NCBI GenBank assembly: GCA_028583415.1 | Contig: CM053270.1 | Coordinates: forward strand, 48,438,663-48,502,662 | Origin: Protea cynaroides | Taxonomy: Eukaryota; Streptophyta; Magnoliopsida; Proteales; Proteaceae | Length of the DNA: 64,000 nucleotides | Direction: 5' to 3' | In this document: positions 42,964 to 54,720 of the stretch, piece by piece | Layout: the number at the start of each line of letters is the position of its first letter | Position numbering within the stretch: position 1 is the first letter of the stretch | The notes under the pieces: generated by a model | Told to the model about the DNA's origin: nothing | Databases searched by the model: none | Seen by the model: only the letters and a program-made list of their open reading frames with translations | Translations under genes and position numbers: made by a program

Positions 42964-43137
42964 ATGATGGGTATGATTATGGAGATCCGGGACACTCAGC
43001 GTGAAATGAGCCGCGACTTGGCACAGTTGGCTCGCAGTCTCAGAGTAACACAGGATCAGGTGCATTGGCTCAGGGTTTCTTACGAGCGAGACTATGATAT
43101 AGCAGACCCTATTCCTCCCAGGCCCCCTACCCCATGA
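42964..43137 (+). pseudogene. Tail of the antisense gene in TekC
   Basis: 57 codons then TGA, on the strand opposite to gag-pol: MMGMIMEIRDTQ, SLRVTQDQVHWL, YERDYD and a PRPPTP end. This matches the TekG antisense tail (MMGLLCEIREAQ, SLRETQTQVAWL, YAEDYD, PPAP). It is a short coiled coil. The rest was removed by the gag deletion. Confidence 0.65.
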
Positions 43138-43460
43138 TTGTCCCTCTTATTACTTTTTCTTCAGACGGTTTATAATACAGGGTAACTGTCCGATTTGTGG
43201 ACTGTACCCTGTAGCATTATTTTATCTGATACCCATTTTCTTATTTAATGAAAGTTTTTATATTTCACCTAACTAGTGTATGTGCACATGTTAAGTTCCA
43301 TATTTAGAATAGTACATTATTCTCTTTCTTAATCAGTCTCAGGTATCAAACAATGCTTAGGTGTGTTTGTATTAAAAAAAAATTTTAATATTTAATATTT
43401 CCTAACTCAGTTCATCGACTTAGTTAAGTGCAATATGGTTTGTTGGACAGAGCCCGAGAG

Positions 43461-43472
43461 CTCTGATACCAA
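43461..43472 (-). other. Primer-binding site (initiator tRNA-Met type), TekC
   Basis: Minus strand TTGGTATCAGAG, followed by CTC, two bases after the LTR end. Confidence 0.88.
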
Positions 43473-43474
43473 GT

Positions 43475-45500
43475 TGTCACACCCCAATTCTAATCCAACC
43501 AGAATGGTGTGAGTGAACCGTCATTGAACCAACGGTTCACACCAGGATCTCGAATAGGCCGTGTCCACTCATACAAACCATCACACATAACCACAATCAG
43601 AATATAATAGTACAGGGTGAGCTCACAACTTAGTTCAGTAAGACAATCAGACAGTTTCACAATATTAGGCATGAGTAATAATCATTTTATGCTGTGGTTT
43701 GGTTTTAAGTTTGCAATGTGCTATAGAAAGGTTTGGTGACCCCCGTACCTCTATACACGAGTGTGTGGCACCTCATGGATCACACCCCCATTGGTCCACA
43801 TGCACCCATCATAGAATAGAGATAGAGCTAAGATACCCCCGTACCTCCCCTGATGCTCTACCCATACCAGTACCTAAGCCCCTATTGGCCAGGGCTCACA
43901 AACTGGGCTCGCAACTAACCAATCCTACATGTCATCAATGTACGCTCTATCCCAGCACAGCCGTCTACGGCATAGAGATAGAGCTAAGGCATTCCCACAC
44001 CTCCCTTGATGCCCTATCCGTAAATAACCCACTAGGATAGAAACAATACGCAAGTAGACCCTATCCCAACATAACTCCCTATAGCATAGAGATAGAGCTA
44101 AAGCATCGTGGACAAGCCAGCGTCGACTCGGAGACCACAGTGCCACATAACCATGGCCAGGCCAACATCAATATCGGAGACCACCGTACCACGACCTTCC
44201 CCTGATGCCCCACCCGTACCAAGCATGTTAAGACATAATACTACAAAAGGTGCTAGTGTGAGGAGCGATCCCAGGCCCATGCCCCACTCCACACACTAAC
44301 GAAAATAATCACATGCTTAACAATCACATCCTATCAATGCATGAACAATAATAATAACTGAAAGTAAAGGATGGCATGTGAATATGCACAAACATCACAT
44401 CATAGATATTTAGGTGATTAACAACAAGTTATTGTCCATTAATTATTAGGTTTAGGTCAGATTCCCTTACCTGACGCTCGTTTGATAGCTTGCCCCACGT
44501 CGCAAGATGCAAATGGAAAGTCACAAAGTCCTACAATGTTATTAGGGTTTCATTAGAATATATTGCTTAGGGTTTCATGTTGGTCGAAAACCAACATGGT
44601 TACAAAATACACTCACAGAGCTGACCGGTGGCATGTACCGGTCGCAGCTCTGTGGGGAAGACTGGCGACCGGTATGGTCAGCCGGTCCCCACAGACCAGC
44701 CTCCCGAGGGATACCGGTGGCAACATACCGGTCGCACTATGTGCAACCGGTATAGTCGATCGGTATGTCTCCGGAAGACCATACATGGGTTTTTCGACTG
44801 TCGTCGATCATCCTCCATGGATTTTCAAGGTTTCTCCTATCCATTCTAAGTCTAATCATTGAGTTAGAGTTATCCCCAACTCATTCAAGTCTCGTTTCGA
44901 TGAATATCATCTCGAAACTCGAATCTAGGGTTTGACGGCAACTTAGGATTTATTGGCCAATTTAGGGTTTTAGATCAATACCTACTTTGCATGGTATTGA
45001 TCCACCCACATAACTAACATAGGGTAAGAAGATTGATTCAAACACTTACCGTTGACTGGAGCGTCGTCGAACAGTAATGGCGGCACCTTCTTCTTCTTCC
45101 TAGCTCCTTCTCCTTTCCAACCTCTTCTTATTCTCTAGGGTTTGTGAGAGACAATGGAAAGGATTTAAGGAGGTTTAAGGGTGTATTTATAGGCTAGATT
45201 TAGGGTTTAGTAACCCTATTAGGATTAGAAAAGTCTTAGAATTCAAAATCAGGAAAGTGGGACCCTCAGAAGTCAATTTCTGGATTTCCACACTTAGCTG
45301 CGCAGACCTGACCGGTCGACCGGTACCAAGACCGGTACCATCGACCGGTCAACATAAAATCATGTTGATTCGATCGTCTTTGGTCTGATTTCATACCTGA
45401 TTGTCATCCGCTCGTCCCGTCTGGCCCGGTGATGATCGGAAGACCTGCTACGACACAAAACCCAAGGTTTAGTCTGGGTTTACGGAGTGCGGGTCTTACA
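43475..45500 (-). mobile_element. 5' LTR of TekC, with ~290-bp internal deletion
   Basis: Very close to the 3' LTR by eye but missing the stretch that holds the conserved exon. TATA box (minus) at 45184-45191; donor-like GTAAGT ending the leader at 45049-45044. ACCGGTCG motif clusters at about 44625-44765 and 45310-45355. Confidence 0.88.
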
Positions 45501-46200
45501 ATGCATATTTAATTCCGTTTACTTATAACATGATGATGATGATGATGCTAGGAATAGGCATGTGAATGTATGTGCGTGGTTAATGTACTTGATGCAAGTG
45601 GAGCATCAGGGGGAGGACGTGACACTATGGTTCATCCTGGTCACCAGACTCTAGCTCTATCTCTACTCAAGTCTTGTCCACTAATATCATCGTATCGCCA
45701 TTACCTTAGCAGAACTATTACGTCGTAGGGCATCAGGGGAGGTGGTCTCGGACCGTATAGTCTTTGACTCTGTCGGGGGGCCTTAGCTCTATCTCTATGG
45801 ACGCATTGAGGGATGCTGGGGTGAGGCCTTAGATACACTATTTGACATTAGGATTGGTTAGTTGCGAGCCCAGTTTGCAAGCCCTCGCCAATAAGGGCTT
45901 ATGTATTGGTATGGGTAGGGCATCAGGGGAAGTGTGATGCGGTGCGGTCCTAAGCACTTTGGCTCTATCCCTATTCCATGGTGGGTGCATGTGGGGGCGA
46001 CAATGGTGTTTGATCCATTGGGCAGTTCCACACATTCGTGTATAGAGGTGCGGCGGCCACCTATCCTTTCTATTGCACATTGCAAACTTATGAACCAGAC
46101 CAAAGATATGAATTGAATGCATGCATATGTTTGTTGCATTGTTTTGTTTGCTCACTGAGCCGTGATGTGTGCTCACCCTTTTGATGTCGAATATTTTTAG

Positions 46201-46334
46201 TTGATGATGCAGGTACCACAGTAGAAGACTATATGAATGCTTCGATGTACAGACATGCGGCGACGATGGATGCAGAAGTTATGATGGAGTCGCATGATTC
46301 ATCATGCGATTGCAACTCATGCATTTTCGATTAG
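46201..46334 (+). CDS. LTR-embedded conserved exon, TekD copy
   Basis: Acceptor ATATTTTTAG directly before 134 open nt ending TAG. Peptide DDAGTTVEDYMNAS, then ESHDSSCDC-x2-CIFD. Intact although TekD is a solo LTR. Confidence 0.5.
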
Positions 46335-46639
46335 ATTTTGTTTAAGTTATAAAGACGATGTAATTTATTAAATTATTTTAATTTATGTCTTAGTTCTTTT
46401 GAAGATAATTGGATAATTTATTTATGATATCATCTTTAGACTCTCAGTTTATTTAAAAATAAAGACTTCCGCTATCGTGTATTTATTCTGATTTTTATTG
46501 TGGATGTGTATGTTTCAAGTAAACGGACACAGCCTATTCGAGATCCTGGTTGAACCGTTGGTTTATTGACAGTTCACCTCACCATTCTGGTTGGTACAGA
46601 ATTGGGGTGTGACAGATATAATCCGATCTGTTAGAGGGA

Positions 46640-46795
46640 AATTTGAATTCGCATCCACAGCCACCTTTTAATATCCGAATTCGAATCCGAATCCGATTAT
46701 TCGAATTCGAATCGAATCCGATTATTCGAATTCGGATTCTCCTAAACGGATGCGTATTCGAATTGGATCCGGATTTTCGACTATCCATTTACATC
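46640..46795. repeat. CGAATTC/CGAATCC-rich low-complexity repeat
   Basis: Repeated CGAATTCGAATC(C)GATT words, ending TTTACATCCTTAC. This resembles a common plant repeat whose ends read GATGTAAA and whose inside is GGATTCGGATTC-like. It explains the Arg/Ile and Ser/Asn frames here. Confidence 0.6.
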
Positions 46796-47344
46796 CTTAC
46801 TTGTAAGAAACAAGAACAGTTTGATTTGCTTTGGTCTCTTTTATCATTTGAATATGATAGAAGTTTGTATTTATAAATTTCTTGTATAGCAATATTTAAA
46901 AAATCAGCCTCTACAATGGTATGCAGTTTTGGGGATTTGATTGTTCCTATTTTGTAGGAATGGTTAAGTATAGTAGTTCATCTTGATCAGAACTCTTTGT
47001 AGTTAGCTCATTCCGTGACATTTTCAAAATTTGAATATTTGAAAGTCCATTATATATTACACCCTTTAATTTCTTATTCCCTACAAAAATAGGGTTTTTT
47101 ATTCTCCTTTCTTCCCAGTAACCAATAAGAACCATAGACATGCCCTCACCCTGCTAATTTCTGACAAGCAAATGGTCACAAGAAAAAGGAGATATCCTAA
47201 TAGCCTAGACACTCTCTGCTCCTTGCTACCACCACCGTTTTCCCTTCCTCCTCTTTCTCTCTCCTCCTAACCCTCCTCATCTTACGTTCTATTCTGCAAC
47301 CCTATTTGTTCCCTCGCTCCTTATCTCCAACAGCTGCCAGTACA
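46796..47344. other. Host DNA between TekD and TekE
   Basis: AT-rich then CT-rich sequence without a supportable gene. Confidence 0.4.
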
Positions 47345-49489
47345 TATCACACCCCAATTCTGGTTGAACCAAAGTGTGATGAACCTTCAATGAACTAACG
47401 GCTCGAGCCAAGATCACATAAGACCGTATTAACATTCAAACCATCACATTAAATCATATTCAGAGATAATAAATAATAGCGCAAGTCTTTATTAATAAGA
47501 AACTGAGAACTATTGTGATAAATAAATATTAATCCAGTTATCTCAAAGACTGAAACATACTTAAAAATATCTATTACAAATTCATAGAATCCAAATACGA
47601 AAATAAACCTAAAGATAGACACAATAGAGACATTTGCATGACGAGTCATGCTTGTTCTCTATCATCTGTACATCCATAGCCGCTACTCTTCCAACAGAAG
47701 GTGCATTGACGTAGTCGTCTATAGTATAATCTATATCATCGGCAACTGAAAAGAAAACGATATCATGGGGTGAGCTCACAACTTAGTTTATTGAGAAACA
47801 AAACATGTAGCGAGCAACATACATGATGTGGTATTCAATCAATTAGTCTAGTTTAAGTTTGCAATGTACTATGATAAAGATAGATACAACCACACCTCCA
47901 TACATGAGAGTGTAAGCACACCGAACAATCAAGCTCCAGCCAAAACCGTCGTTGCTCCATAACACTCACTATAATATAGATATAGAGCTAAAGCCCAATG
48001 GTAAACTACAACCAAACCATCAGTACCCCCTGATACATTACCCCGTACCAATACATATGCCGCTACTTGTGAGGGTTTGCAAACTGGGTTCGTCACTAAC
48101 CAATCTTAGATGTCAACAAAGTGTATCCAAGGCCTTACCCAAGCATCTTTCAATACGAAATAGAGATAGAGCTAGAACCTAACAGTAAGGCTATGGCCAA
48201 CACCACCAGCACTCCCCCAAACACCCTAAGACGTACTAAGCACGCTAAGGTAACAGTGATATGATGATGTTAGTATGATGAATGGTTCGAGGTTACAACC
48301 TCTTTCCACTCAATACACCAACCATACACAAACACATGCCTATCCTCAATCATCATAACAAAATAAATATGCATGAACAATAATAACAGATATTAGATGA
48401 CATATTATATGCACAAACAAGAAATTCAACATATACACAAGGTACCTTATTATTAACCAGTTAGTTTGGGGTCTTGTCCCTCACCTATTAAATAATATTG
48501 AATCTCTTTAAGACCTTGGAAATCGCTTGAGTTGATTATAAATCCTAGATAATCAATAGGATTAAGTTAGGGTTTCATTCTAGTAATTTTCACTGATCAG
48601 ACTCACTATCCGGACTGGCAATTAGTCCTTCTAGACATTGTCTGGTCGATTACCCGATAGGTTATATTGTCCTACCAAACATCATACTGGACAACCCTGA
48701 GACACTTCCCAAGAGGGTCCGATGGCTTGACCGGTCCTACATTGGCTGCTTCTGTATAACCAGACTAGACAACCTTCAGGGCATCCTTTAGGTTGTCTTT
48801 CAGTCTGACTTCCTTTAGAGTCTATTCTTCGGCTCATTCTAAGATTTATCCTAAACCACTCAATGGTCAAGAACACGTTAGGGTTTCCACTGTAACCCTA
48901 GGTCTACATATCTTTGTTGGTCTTCGTTATATGTTTCATACAGTAGTGAAATTAGATCACCATCTCAAACAACTATGAGTCCAACCTCACATTTACTATC
49001 ATAAGCATAGAGACTAAGAACTACAGACTAGGAACTTAGCATTGGTCTCTTGACAGTGGCTGCTGAAAATCGACGGTTAGTTATTCTTCTCCTCCTTCCT
49101 TCTCTAGAGCCTTCTTTTTCTCCAAGCCTCTTTCTCAACTCTCTCTCAATTCTAGGGTTTGTAACTGAATAAAAGGTGAGAGAAAGTGGAGAAATGTTCC
49201 TTATATAGAGGGGTGACCTTTTATTAGAGTCCTCCTCCAATTAGGAGAGTAGTCTCACTAAACTAGGAAACTTTTTTATTTTTGGAGTATATTTTATGTA
49301 TGACCGGTCGCATAATACGCAGAGTGGACAACTCTATGTGTCTTATCAAACAAGCTTAGGGTTGTCAGTATCGTACCTTGGTTTGTGGTTTCTTTATCCA
49401 ATTATTTCGTCTTACCCGATTATGATGGGAAGACCTGTTATGACACGTTAACCCAGGTTAGACCGGGTTAGTAGAGTCCGGGTCTTACA
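47345..49489 (-). mobile_element. 3' LTR of TekE
   Basis: Plus strand TATCACACCCC (TG to TA) to GTCCGGGTCTTACA. TATATAA box near 49201-49207 (minus). The leader donor is CTAAGT instead of GTAAGT. Contains several TAGAGATAGAGCTA boxes (minus TAGCTCTATCTCTA). Confidence 0.85.
47609..47745 (-). CDS. LTR-embedded conserved exon, TekE copy (137 nt)
   Basis: Acceptor TTTTCTTTTCAG then 137 open nt, one codon longer than the others, ending TAG. Peptide ADDIDYTIDDYVNAP, then DVQMIENKHDSSCKC-x2-CVYL. The most diverged copy, yet open and in the same phase. Confidence 0.5.
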
Positions 49490-49496
49490 ACTCCCC

Positions 49497-51961
49497 CTAA
49501 AAGAAATTTCGTCTTCGAAATTTGAACTTACCTTCCCAGTCGAATAGATGAGGGTATTGTTTCTGTATTACAACTTCTTCTTCCCATGTCACCTCCTCCA
49601 TGTCTTGACTTCTCCAAGTTACTTTGACATATAATATATCTTGGTTTCGAGGTTTCTGTACCTTCCGACTTGTGATCTCGGCTGGCACAACTTCAAACGT
49701 AAGTTCCTCCATCATGTCTAGAGAATCAACCGTCAATATGTGAGACAAGTCTCTAATGTACTTCTTCAGTAGAGACACGTGGAATATATCGTGCACACCA
49801 GGCATAGATGGTGGTAGCGCAAGTTGATATGCCACTTTTCTATGTCTCACTAGAATCTCATATGGTCCCACATATCTAAGACATAGCTTCCCTTTCTTAC
49901 CGAACCTCTTCAAGCCAAGCATTGGCGATATCTCCAAGAACGTCTTGTCACCAACACTCAAGGTCTCGGCGTCTGTTATCTACAGAATTTTTCTATTAAA
50001 CTTGAGCAGCCTTCACCCTTTCCTTAATCTTGTCTGCCACTTAACAGGTTTCTTCAACGAGTTCTGGCCCCATAATTCTTCGTTCACCAACTTCGTTCTA
50101 TAACAATGGGGTCCGATACTTTCTACCGTACAATGCCTTATAGGGTAACATCTATATAGTCGCTTGGAAACTGTTGTTATAAGTGAACTCTATCAGTGTC
50201 AGCTTTTGTTATAAGCAAACTCTATCGCGTCAGCTTCTCATCCCAAGCTCCCTTGAAATCAATTGTACAAGCTCGAAGCATGTTTTCTAAGATCTGAATG
50301 GTCTTCTTTGACAGACCATTAGTTTGAGGATGAAACGCTATGCTAAACTTCAGCTTCGTTCCCATAGCTGTCTGTAGTCCTTGTCAAAACTTAGAAGTAA
50401 AGCAAGGATCTCGATCTGACCCTATGCTCTCAAGCATACCATGGAGTTTGACAATATTGTCCACATATAGTTTGGCCAGTTTCTCCAAAGTATATTGATG
50501 TTTGATCGCAATAAAATGGGTTGTCTTTGTAAGGTGATTTACAATCACCCAAACTGCTTCAACTGACTTGGAAGTCAATGGTAATCCAATGACGAAGTCC
50601 ATAGTGATGCAATCCCATTTCCATGTTGGTTCGGACCATGCCTGTAGTAAACCTACTAGTGTTTGTCTTTCAGCCTTCACTTGCTGACAGTTCAAACACT
50701 GAAACACGTGTTTAGTCTGCCTTCATTCCTCTCCATCAGTACAATCTCTTTAGATCATGGTACATTTTGGTACTTCTGGGATGCACTAAATAAGGAGTAG
50801 AATGGGATTCTATCATTATTCTGTGTTTAAGGTCTGAATCTTCACTTTCAGGTATACACAACCTGCCTCTATATCGGAGTATCTTTTCTACATCCAAGGT
50901 AAATTCAGGGTTAGGTTTACCTTTTTCCAAGTCCTCTTGCACTATCCTTAGGTATGGGTCTTGTAGAATTGCTACTTTCATTTCATCTATCAGATCTGGT
51001 AGAATCTTTAACATGACAAACATAAGTGATACTTGTGTATCAACTCTTGCTCTATCGGGTCTTTCAGAGATTCTAGTACGTGTTGCACTTAGCCCTTTTC
51101 AGAAGTCAATACCGCGTAACACAGAGTGGCATTCATACTAGGTCCTCCTTCTGGCTTCAATATTCTTTTCCTGTTCAACACATCCGCTACTATGTTAGCC
51201 TTACCCAGTGGTACTGAATATCACAATCATAGTCCTTCAGTAATTTCAATCACCTTCTCTGTTTCATGTTCAACTCCTTTTGAATAAATAGATAGGTGAG
51301 GCTCTTGTGACTTGATCTAAAATTTCTTACCGTATAAGTAGTATCATTAATTGCATGAATCACCGCTGCTAGCTCCAAATCATATGTAGGGTAATTCTTT
51401 TCATGCTCCTTCAATTGCCTTGAGGCATAGATAATCACCTATTCACCTTGCATTAGAATACTTCCTAAACCCAATCCTGAAGCATCCATATAAAGAGTGA
51501 ATGGTTGCCCTGGTGATGAAATGGTTAAGATGGGAACTGATATCAACTTTGAGTTCAGAGTCTGAAAACACTCTTTACACTTATTGGTCCAAACAAACTT
51601 TTTTCCTTTCTTGGTAAGCTTGGTAAGAGGTACTGTGATCCTTGAGTAATCCTCTACAAATCATCCGTAATAGCCAGCTAATCCCACGAAAATTCTTATC
51701 TCTACAACATTCTTAGGTGGTTCCCACCCCAATTGCTTCAATCTTGCTGGGATCTACTTTTATCCATTTTGACGAAACTACATGACCTAAGAAAGTCACT
51801 TCATTCAACCAGAACTCGCACTTCTTGAACTTGGCGTAAAGCTTCTCCCTTCTCAACCGTTGTAAAGCTACTCTAAGATGTGTTGCTTGAGTCTCTTTGT
51901 CTTTGGAATCAACCGAAATATCGTCTATGAAAACTATGATCAAGGTGTCCAACATGTTATG
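49497..51961 (-). pseudogene. pol: pol fragment of TekE (RT motif C to chromodomain), decayed
   Basis: From the RT site (VFIDDISVDSKD near 51930) through RNase H (SRQLKEHEKNYPTYDLEL, about 51360-51435), integrase (QCLNCQQVK near 50690; VIVNHLTKTTHF; SDRDPCFTSKF) to the chromodomain-like end (VKVTW, EEVTWEEE, about 49580-49630). A short duplication of TCTATCAG/GCGTCAGCTT with GTTATAAG words lies near 50170-50235. Several stops and frameshifts. Confidence 0.78.
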
Positions 51962-54118
51962 TGTAAGACCCGCACTCTGAAAACCCGGTCTAAACCTTGG
52001 TTTTGTGTCATGACAGGTCATCCGATCATCACCGGGCCAGACGGGGCAACCGGATAACAAACAGGTACAAAATCGGACCGAAGTCGACTAATTATACCTG
52101 ATTTTAGGTATACCGGTCGATGGTACCAGTCTTGGTACCGGTCGACCGGTATGGCCTGTGCAGCTATGTGCGGGAATCTAGAAATTGGTCTCTGCGGGTC
52201 CCGCTTTCCTGATTTCAAATCCTAGAAGTTTCCTAATCCTAGTAGGGTTACTAAATCCTATTTCTAGCCTATAAATATACCCTTAAACCTCCTCAAATCA
52301 TTTCCATTGTCTCTCACAAACCCTAGAAAAGAGAAAGAGGCTGGAAAGGAGAAGGAGCTAGGAAGAAGAAGGAGGTGCCGCCATTACCGTTCGACGACGC
52401 TCTCATTATGCCTGTCAACAGTAAGTGTTTGAGTCCATCTTCTTACCCTATGTTAGTTGTGTGGGTGGATCAATACCATGCAAAGTAGGTATTGATCTAA
52501 AACCCTAAATTGACCAATAAACCCTAAGTTGTCGTCAAACCCTAGATTCGAGTTTCGAGATGATATTCATCGAAATAAGACTTGAATGAGTTGGGGATAA
52601 CTCTAACTCAAAGCCTAGACTTAGAATGGATAGGAGAAACCCTGAAAATCCATGGATGATGATCGTCGGCAGTCGAAAAACCCATGTATGGTCTTCCGGA
52701 GACATATCGGTCGACTATACCGGTTGCACATAGTGCGACCGGTATGTTGCGACCGCTATCTCTCAGGAGGTTGTCTGTGGGGGACCGGCTGACCATACCG
52801 GTCGCCAGTCTGTCCCACAGAGCTGCGATTGGTACATGCCACCTGTCAGCTCTGTGAGGGTATTTGTAACCATGTTGGTTTCCGACCAACATGAAACTCT
52901 AAGAATGTTATTTTAATGAAACCCTAATAATATTGTAGGACTTTGTGACTTGCCGTTTGGATCTTGCGACGTGGAGCAAGCTAACCAACGAGCCGTAAGG
53001 GAATCTGACCTAAACCTAATAATTAATGGACAAGAAATTATTGTTAATCACCTGATTATATGAGATGTGTTGTTTGTGCATATTCACATGCCATCCTTTA
53101 CTTTCAGTTATTATTATTGTTCATGCATTAATAGGATGTGATTGTTAGGCATGTGATTGTTTTCGTTAGTGTGTGGAGTGGGGCATAGGCCTGGGATCGC
53201 TCTTCACATTAGCACCTTTTGTAGTATTCTGTCTTAACATGCTCGGTACGGGTGGGGTATCAGGGGAAGGTCGTGGTACGGTGGTCTCCGATATTGAAGT
53301 TGTCCCAGCCATTGTTATGTGGTACTGTGGATTCCGAGTCGACGCTGGCTTGTCCACGATGCTTTAGCTCTATCTCTATGCCGTAGGGAGTTATGTTGGG
53401 ATAGGGTCTACCTGCGTATTGTTTCTATCCTAGTGGGTTAGTTGCGGATAGGGCATCGGGGAGGTGTGGGAATGCCTTAGCTCTATCTCTATGCCGTAGA
53501 CGGCTGTCTTTGGGATAGAGCATACATTGATGACATATAGGATTGGTTAGTTCCGAGCCCGGTTCCGAGCCCTGGCCAGTAGGGGCTTAGGTACTGGTAT
53601 GGGTAGAGTATCAGGGGAGGTACGTGGGTATCTTAGCTCTATCTCTATTCCATGATGGGTGCATGTGGGCCAATGGGGGTGTGATCCATGGGGTGCCACA
53701 CACTCGTGTATAGCGGTGCGGGGGCCACCAAACCTTTCTATAGCACATAGCAAACTTAAAACCAGACCACAACGATAAACCGATTGTTACTCATGCATAA
53801 TCTTGTGAAACCGTCCGATTGTCTTACTTGAGTTGTGTTGGTAGCTCACCCTTTGTATATACATTGCTTTTAGATGTTGATGCGGGATACACCGTGGACG
53901 ACTACGTGAACGCTCCGGCGCACGGTGGTGTGGTTGCTCGGGATGTACAAGCAAGGGAGGACGAGCATGATGCTTCATGCGAGTGTCCTTTTCGCGTGTA
54001 CCGTGATCGGATTTTGTTTATTCGTTTCGGTTATTTTCGTTTGATATAAAAGGGATGTAAAAGATATTTATTTTATGTTTGGATTTGAATAATTAGATAT
54101 TCTATTTAATTTATCAAT
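51962..54118 (+). mobile_element. TekF: LTR of the TekC subfamily inserted in TekE pol, running into the gap
   Basis: Starts TGTAAGACCCGCACTC and follows the TekC LTR almost throughout; about 180 bases short of the expected end when the Ns begin. TATA box 52270-52277; leader donor CAACA/GTAAGTG at 52420/52421; ACCGGTCGACCGG clusters at about 52105-52155 and 52700-52860. The left 5 bp are TTATG; the right side is hidden, so solo LTR and full element cannot be told apart. Confidence 0.82.
53874..54049 (+). pseudogene. LTR-embedded conserved exon, TekF copy (stop lost)
   Basis: Acceptor TTGCTTTTAG, then VDAGYTVDDYVNAPAHG and EDEHDASCEC as in TekC. A one-base deletion after VY removes the usual stop and extends the frame to a TAA at 54047-54049; the last Cys is Arg. 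Confidence 0.45.
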
Positions 54119-54618
54119 NNNNNNNNNNNNNNNNNNNNNNNNNNNNNNNNNNNNNNNNNNNNNNNNNNNNNNNNNNNNNNNNNNNNNNNNNNNNNNNNNN
54201 NNNNNNNNNNNNNNNNNNNNNNNNNNNNNNNNNNNNNNNNNNNNNNNNNNNNNNNNNNNNNNNNNNNNNNNNNNNNNNNNNNNNNNNNNNNNNNNNNNNN
54301 NNNNNNNNNNNNNNNNNNNNNNNNNNNNNNNNNNNNNNNNNNNNNNNNNNNNNNNNNNNNNNNNNNNNNNNNNNNNNNNNNNNNNNNNNNNNNNNNNNNN
54401 NNNNNNNNNNNNNNNNNNNNNNNNNNNNNNNNNNNNNNNNNNNNNNNNNNNNNNNNNNNNNNNNNNNNNNNNNNNNNNNNNNNNNNNNNNNNNNNNNNNN
54501 NNNNNNNNNNNNNNNNNNNNNNNNNNNNNNNNNNNNNNNNNNNNNNNNNNNNNNNNNNNNNNNNNNNNNNNNNNNNNNNNNNNNNNNNNNNNNNNNNNNN
54601 NNNNNNNNNNNNNNNNNN
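54119..54618. other. Assembly gap (500 N)
   Basis: Exactly 500 Ns, a conventional placeholder length, so the true distance is unknown. Confidence 0.99.
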
Positions 54619-54720
54619 ATGATGATGATGATGCTAGAAATAGACATGTGACTGTGTGAGTATGTGTGTGGTTAGTATGCTGGATGCAAGTAGGGCATCA
54701 AGGGAAGGACGTGGAATTGT
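54619..54720 (+). mobile_element. LTR fragment into which TekG inserted
   Basis: ATGATGATGATGATGCTAG to GGACGTGGAATTGT matches the LTR interior at 55981-56075 and 45530-45625. TekG begins immediately after, so TekG landed in another Tek LTR; the left target bases would be ATTGT. Confidence 0.7.

Larger units (their letters stand above)
36783..45500 (-). mobile_element. TekC: Tekay/Del-like element with internal deletion, nested in TekD
   Basis: Two LTRs (45500-43475 and 39080-36783), primer-binding site, gag fragment, pol and polypurine tract (minus-strand GGGTGGGGGAGT at 39092-39081). The target duplication is ATACA at the low side and ATGCA at 45501-45505, matching the CATGCATATTT context of an uninterrupted LTR (compare 55947). 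Most of gag and of the antisense gene are lost in one deletion whose joint is near 42962. Pol is nearly open, so this is one of the youngest copies. Confidence 0.9.
35501..46619 (+). mobile_element. TekD: solo LTR, split by TekC
   Basis: LTR 35506-36782 continues at 45501-46614, giving about 2.39 kb after removing TekC and its duplication. Starts TGTAAGACCC, ends GGGGTGTGACA, with a perfect 5-bp duplication GATAT outside (35501-35505, 46615-46619). No internal region, so it is a solo LTR from recombination. TATA box 35869-35877; donor-like AAG/GTGTGAACC at 36019/36020; GGGTCGCA/GCGACCCTAC motif clusters at about 35700-35770 and 36250-36525. Confidence 0.9.
47345..51961 (-). mobile_element. 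TekE: 3' half of a decayed Tek element, cut by TekF
   Basis: 3' LTR and pol back to the RT catalytic region, then interruption by TekF at 51962. The remaining RT N-terminus, gag and 5' LTR are not seen to the right before or after the assembly gap. Frames are broken in many places. Confidence 0.8.

Noticed and set aside
54114..54647. Open frame across the gap
   Set aside because: It consists of Ns.
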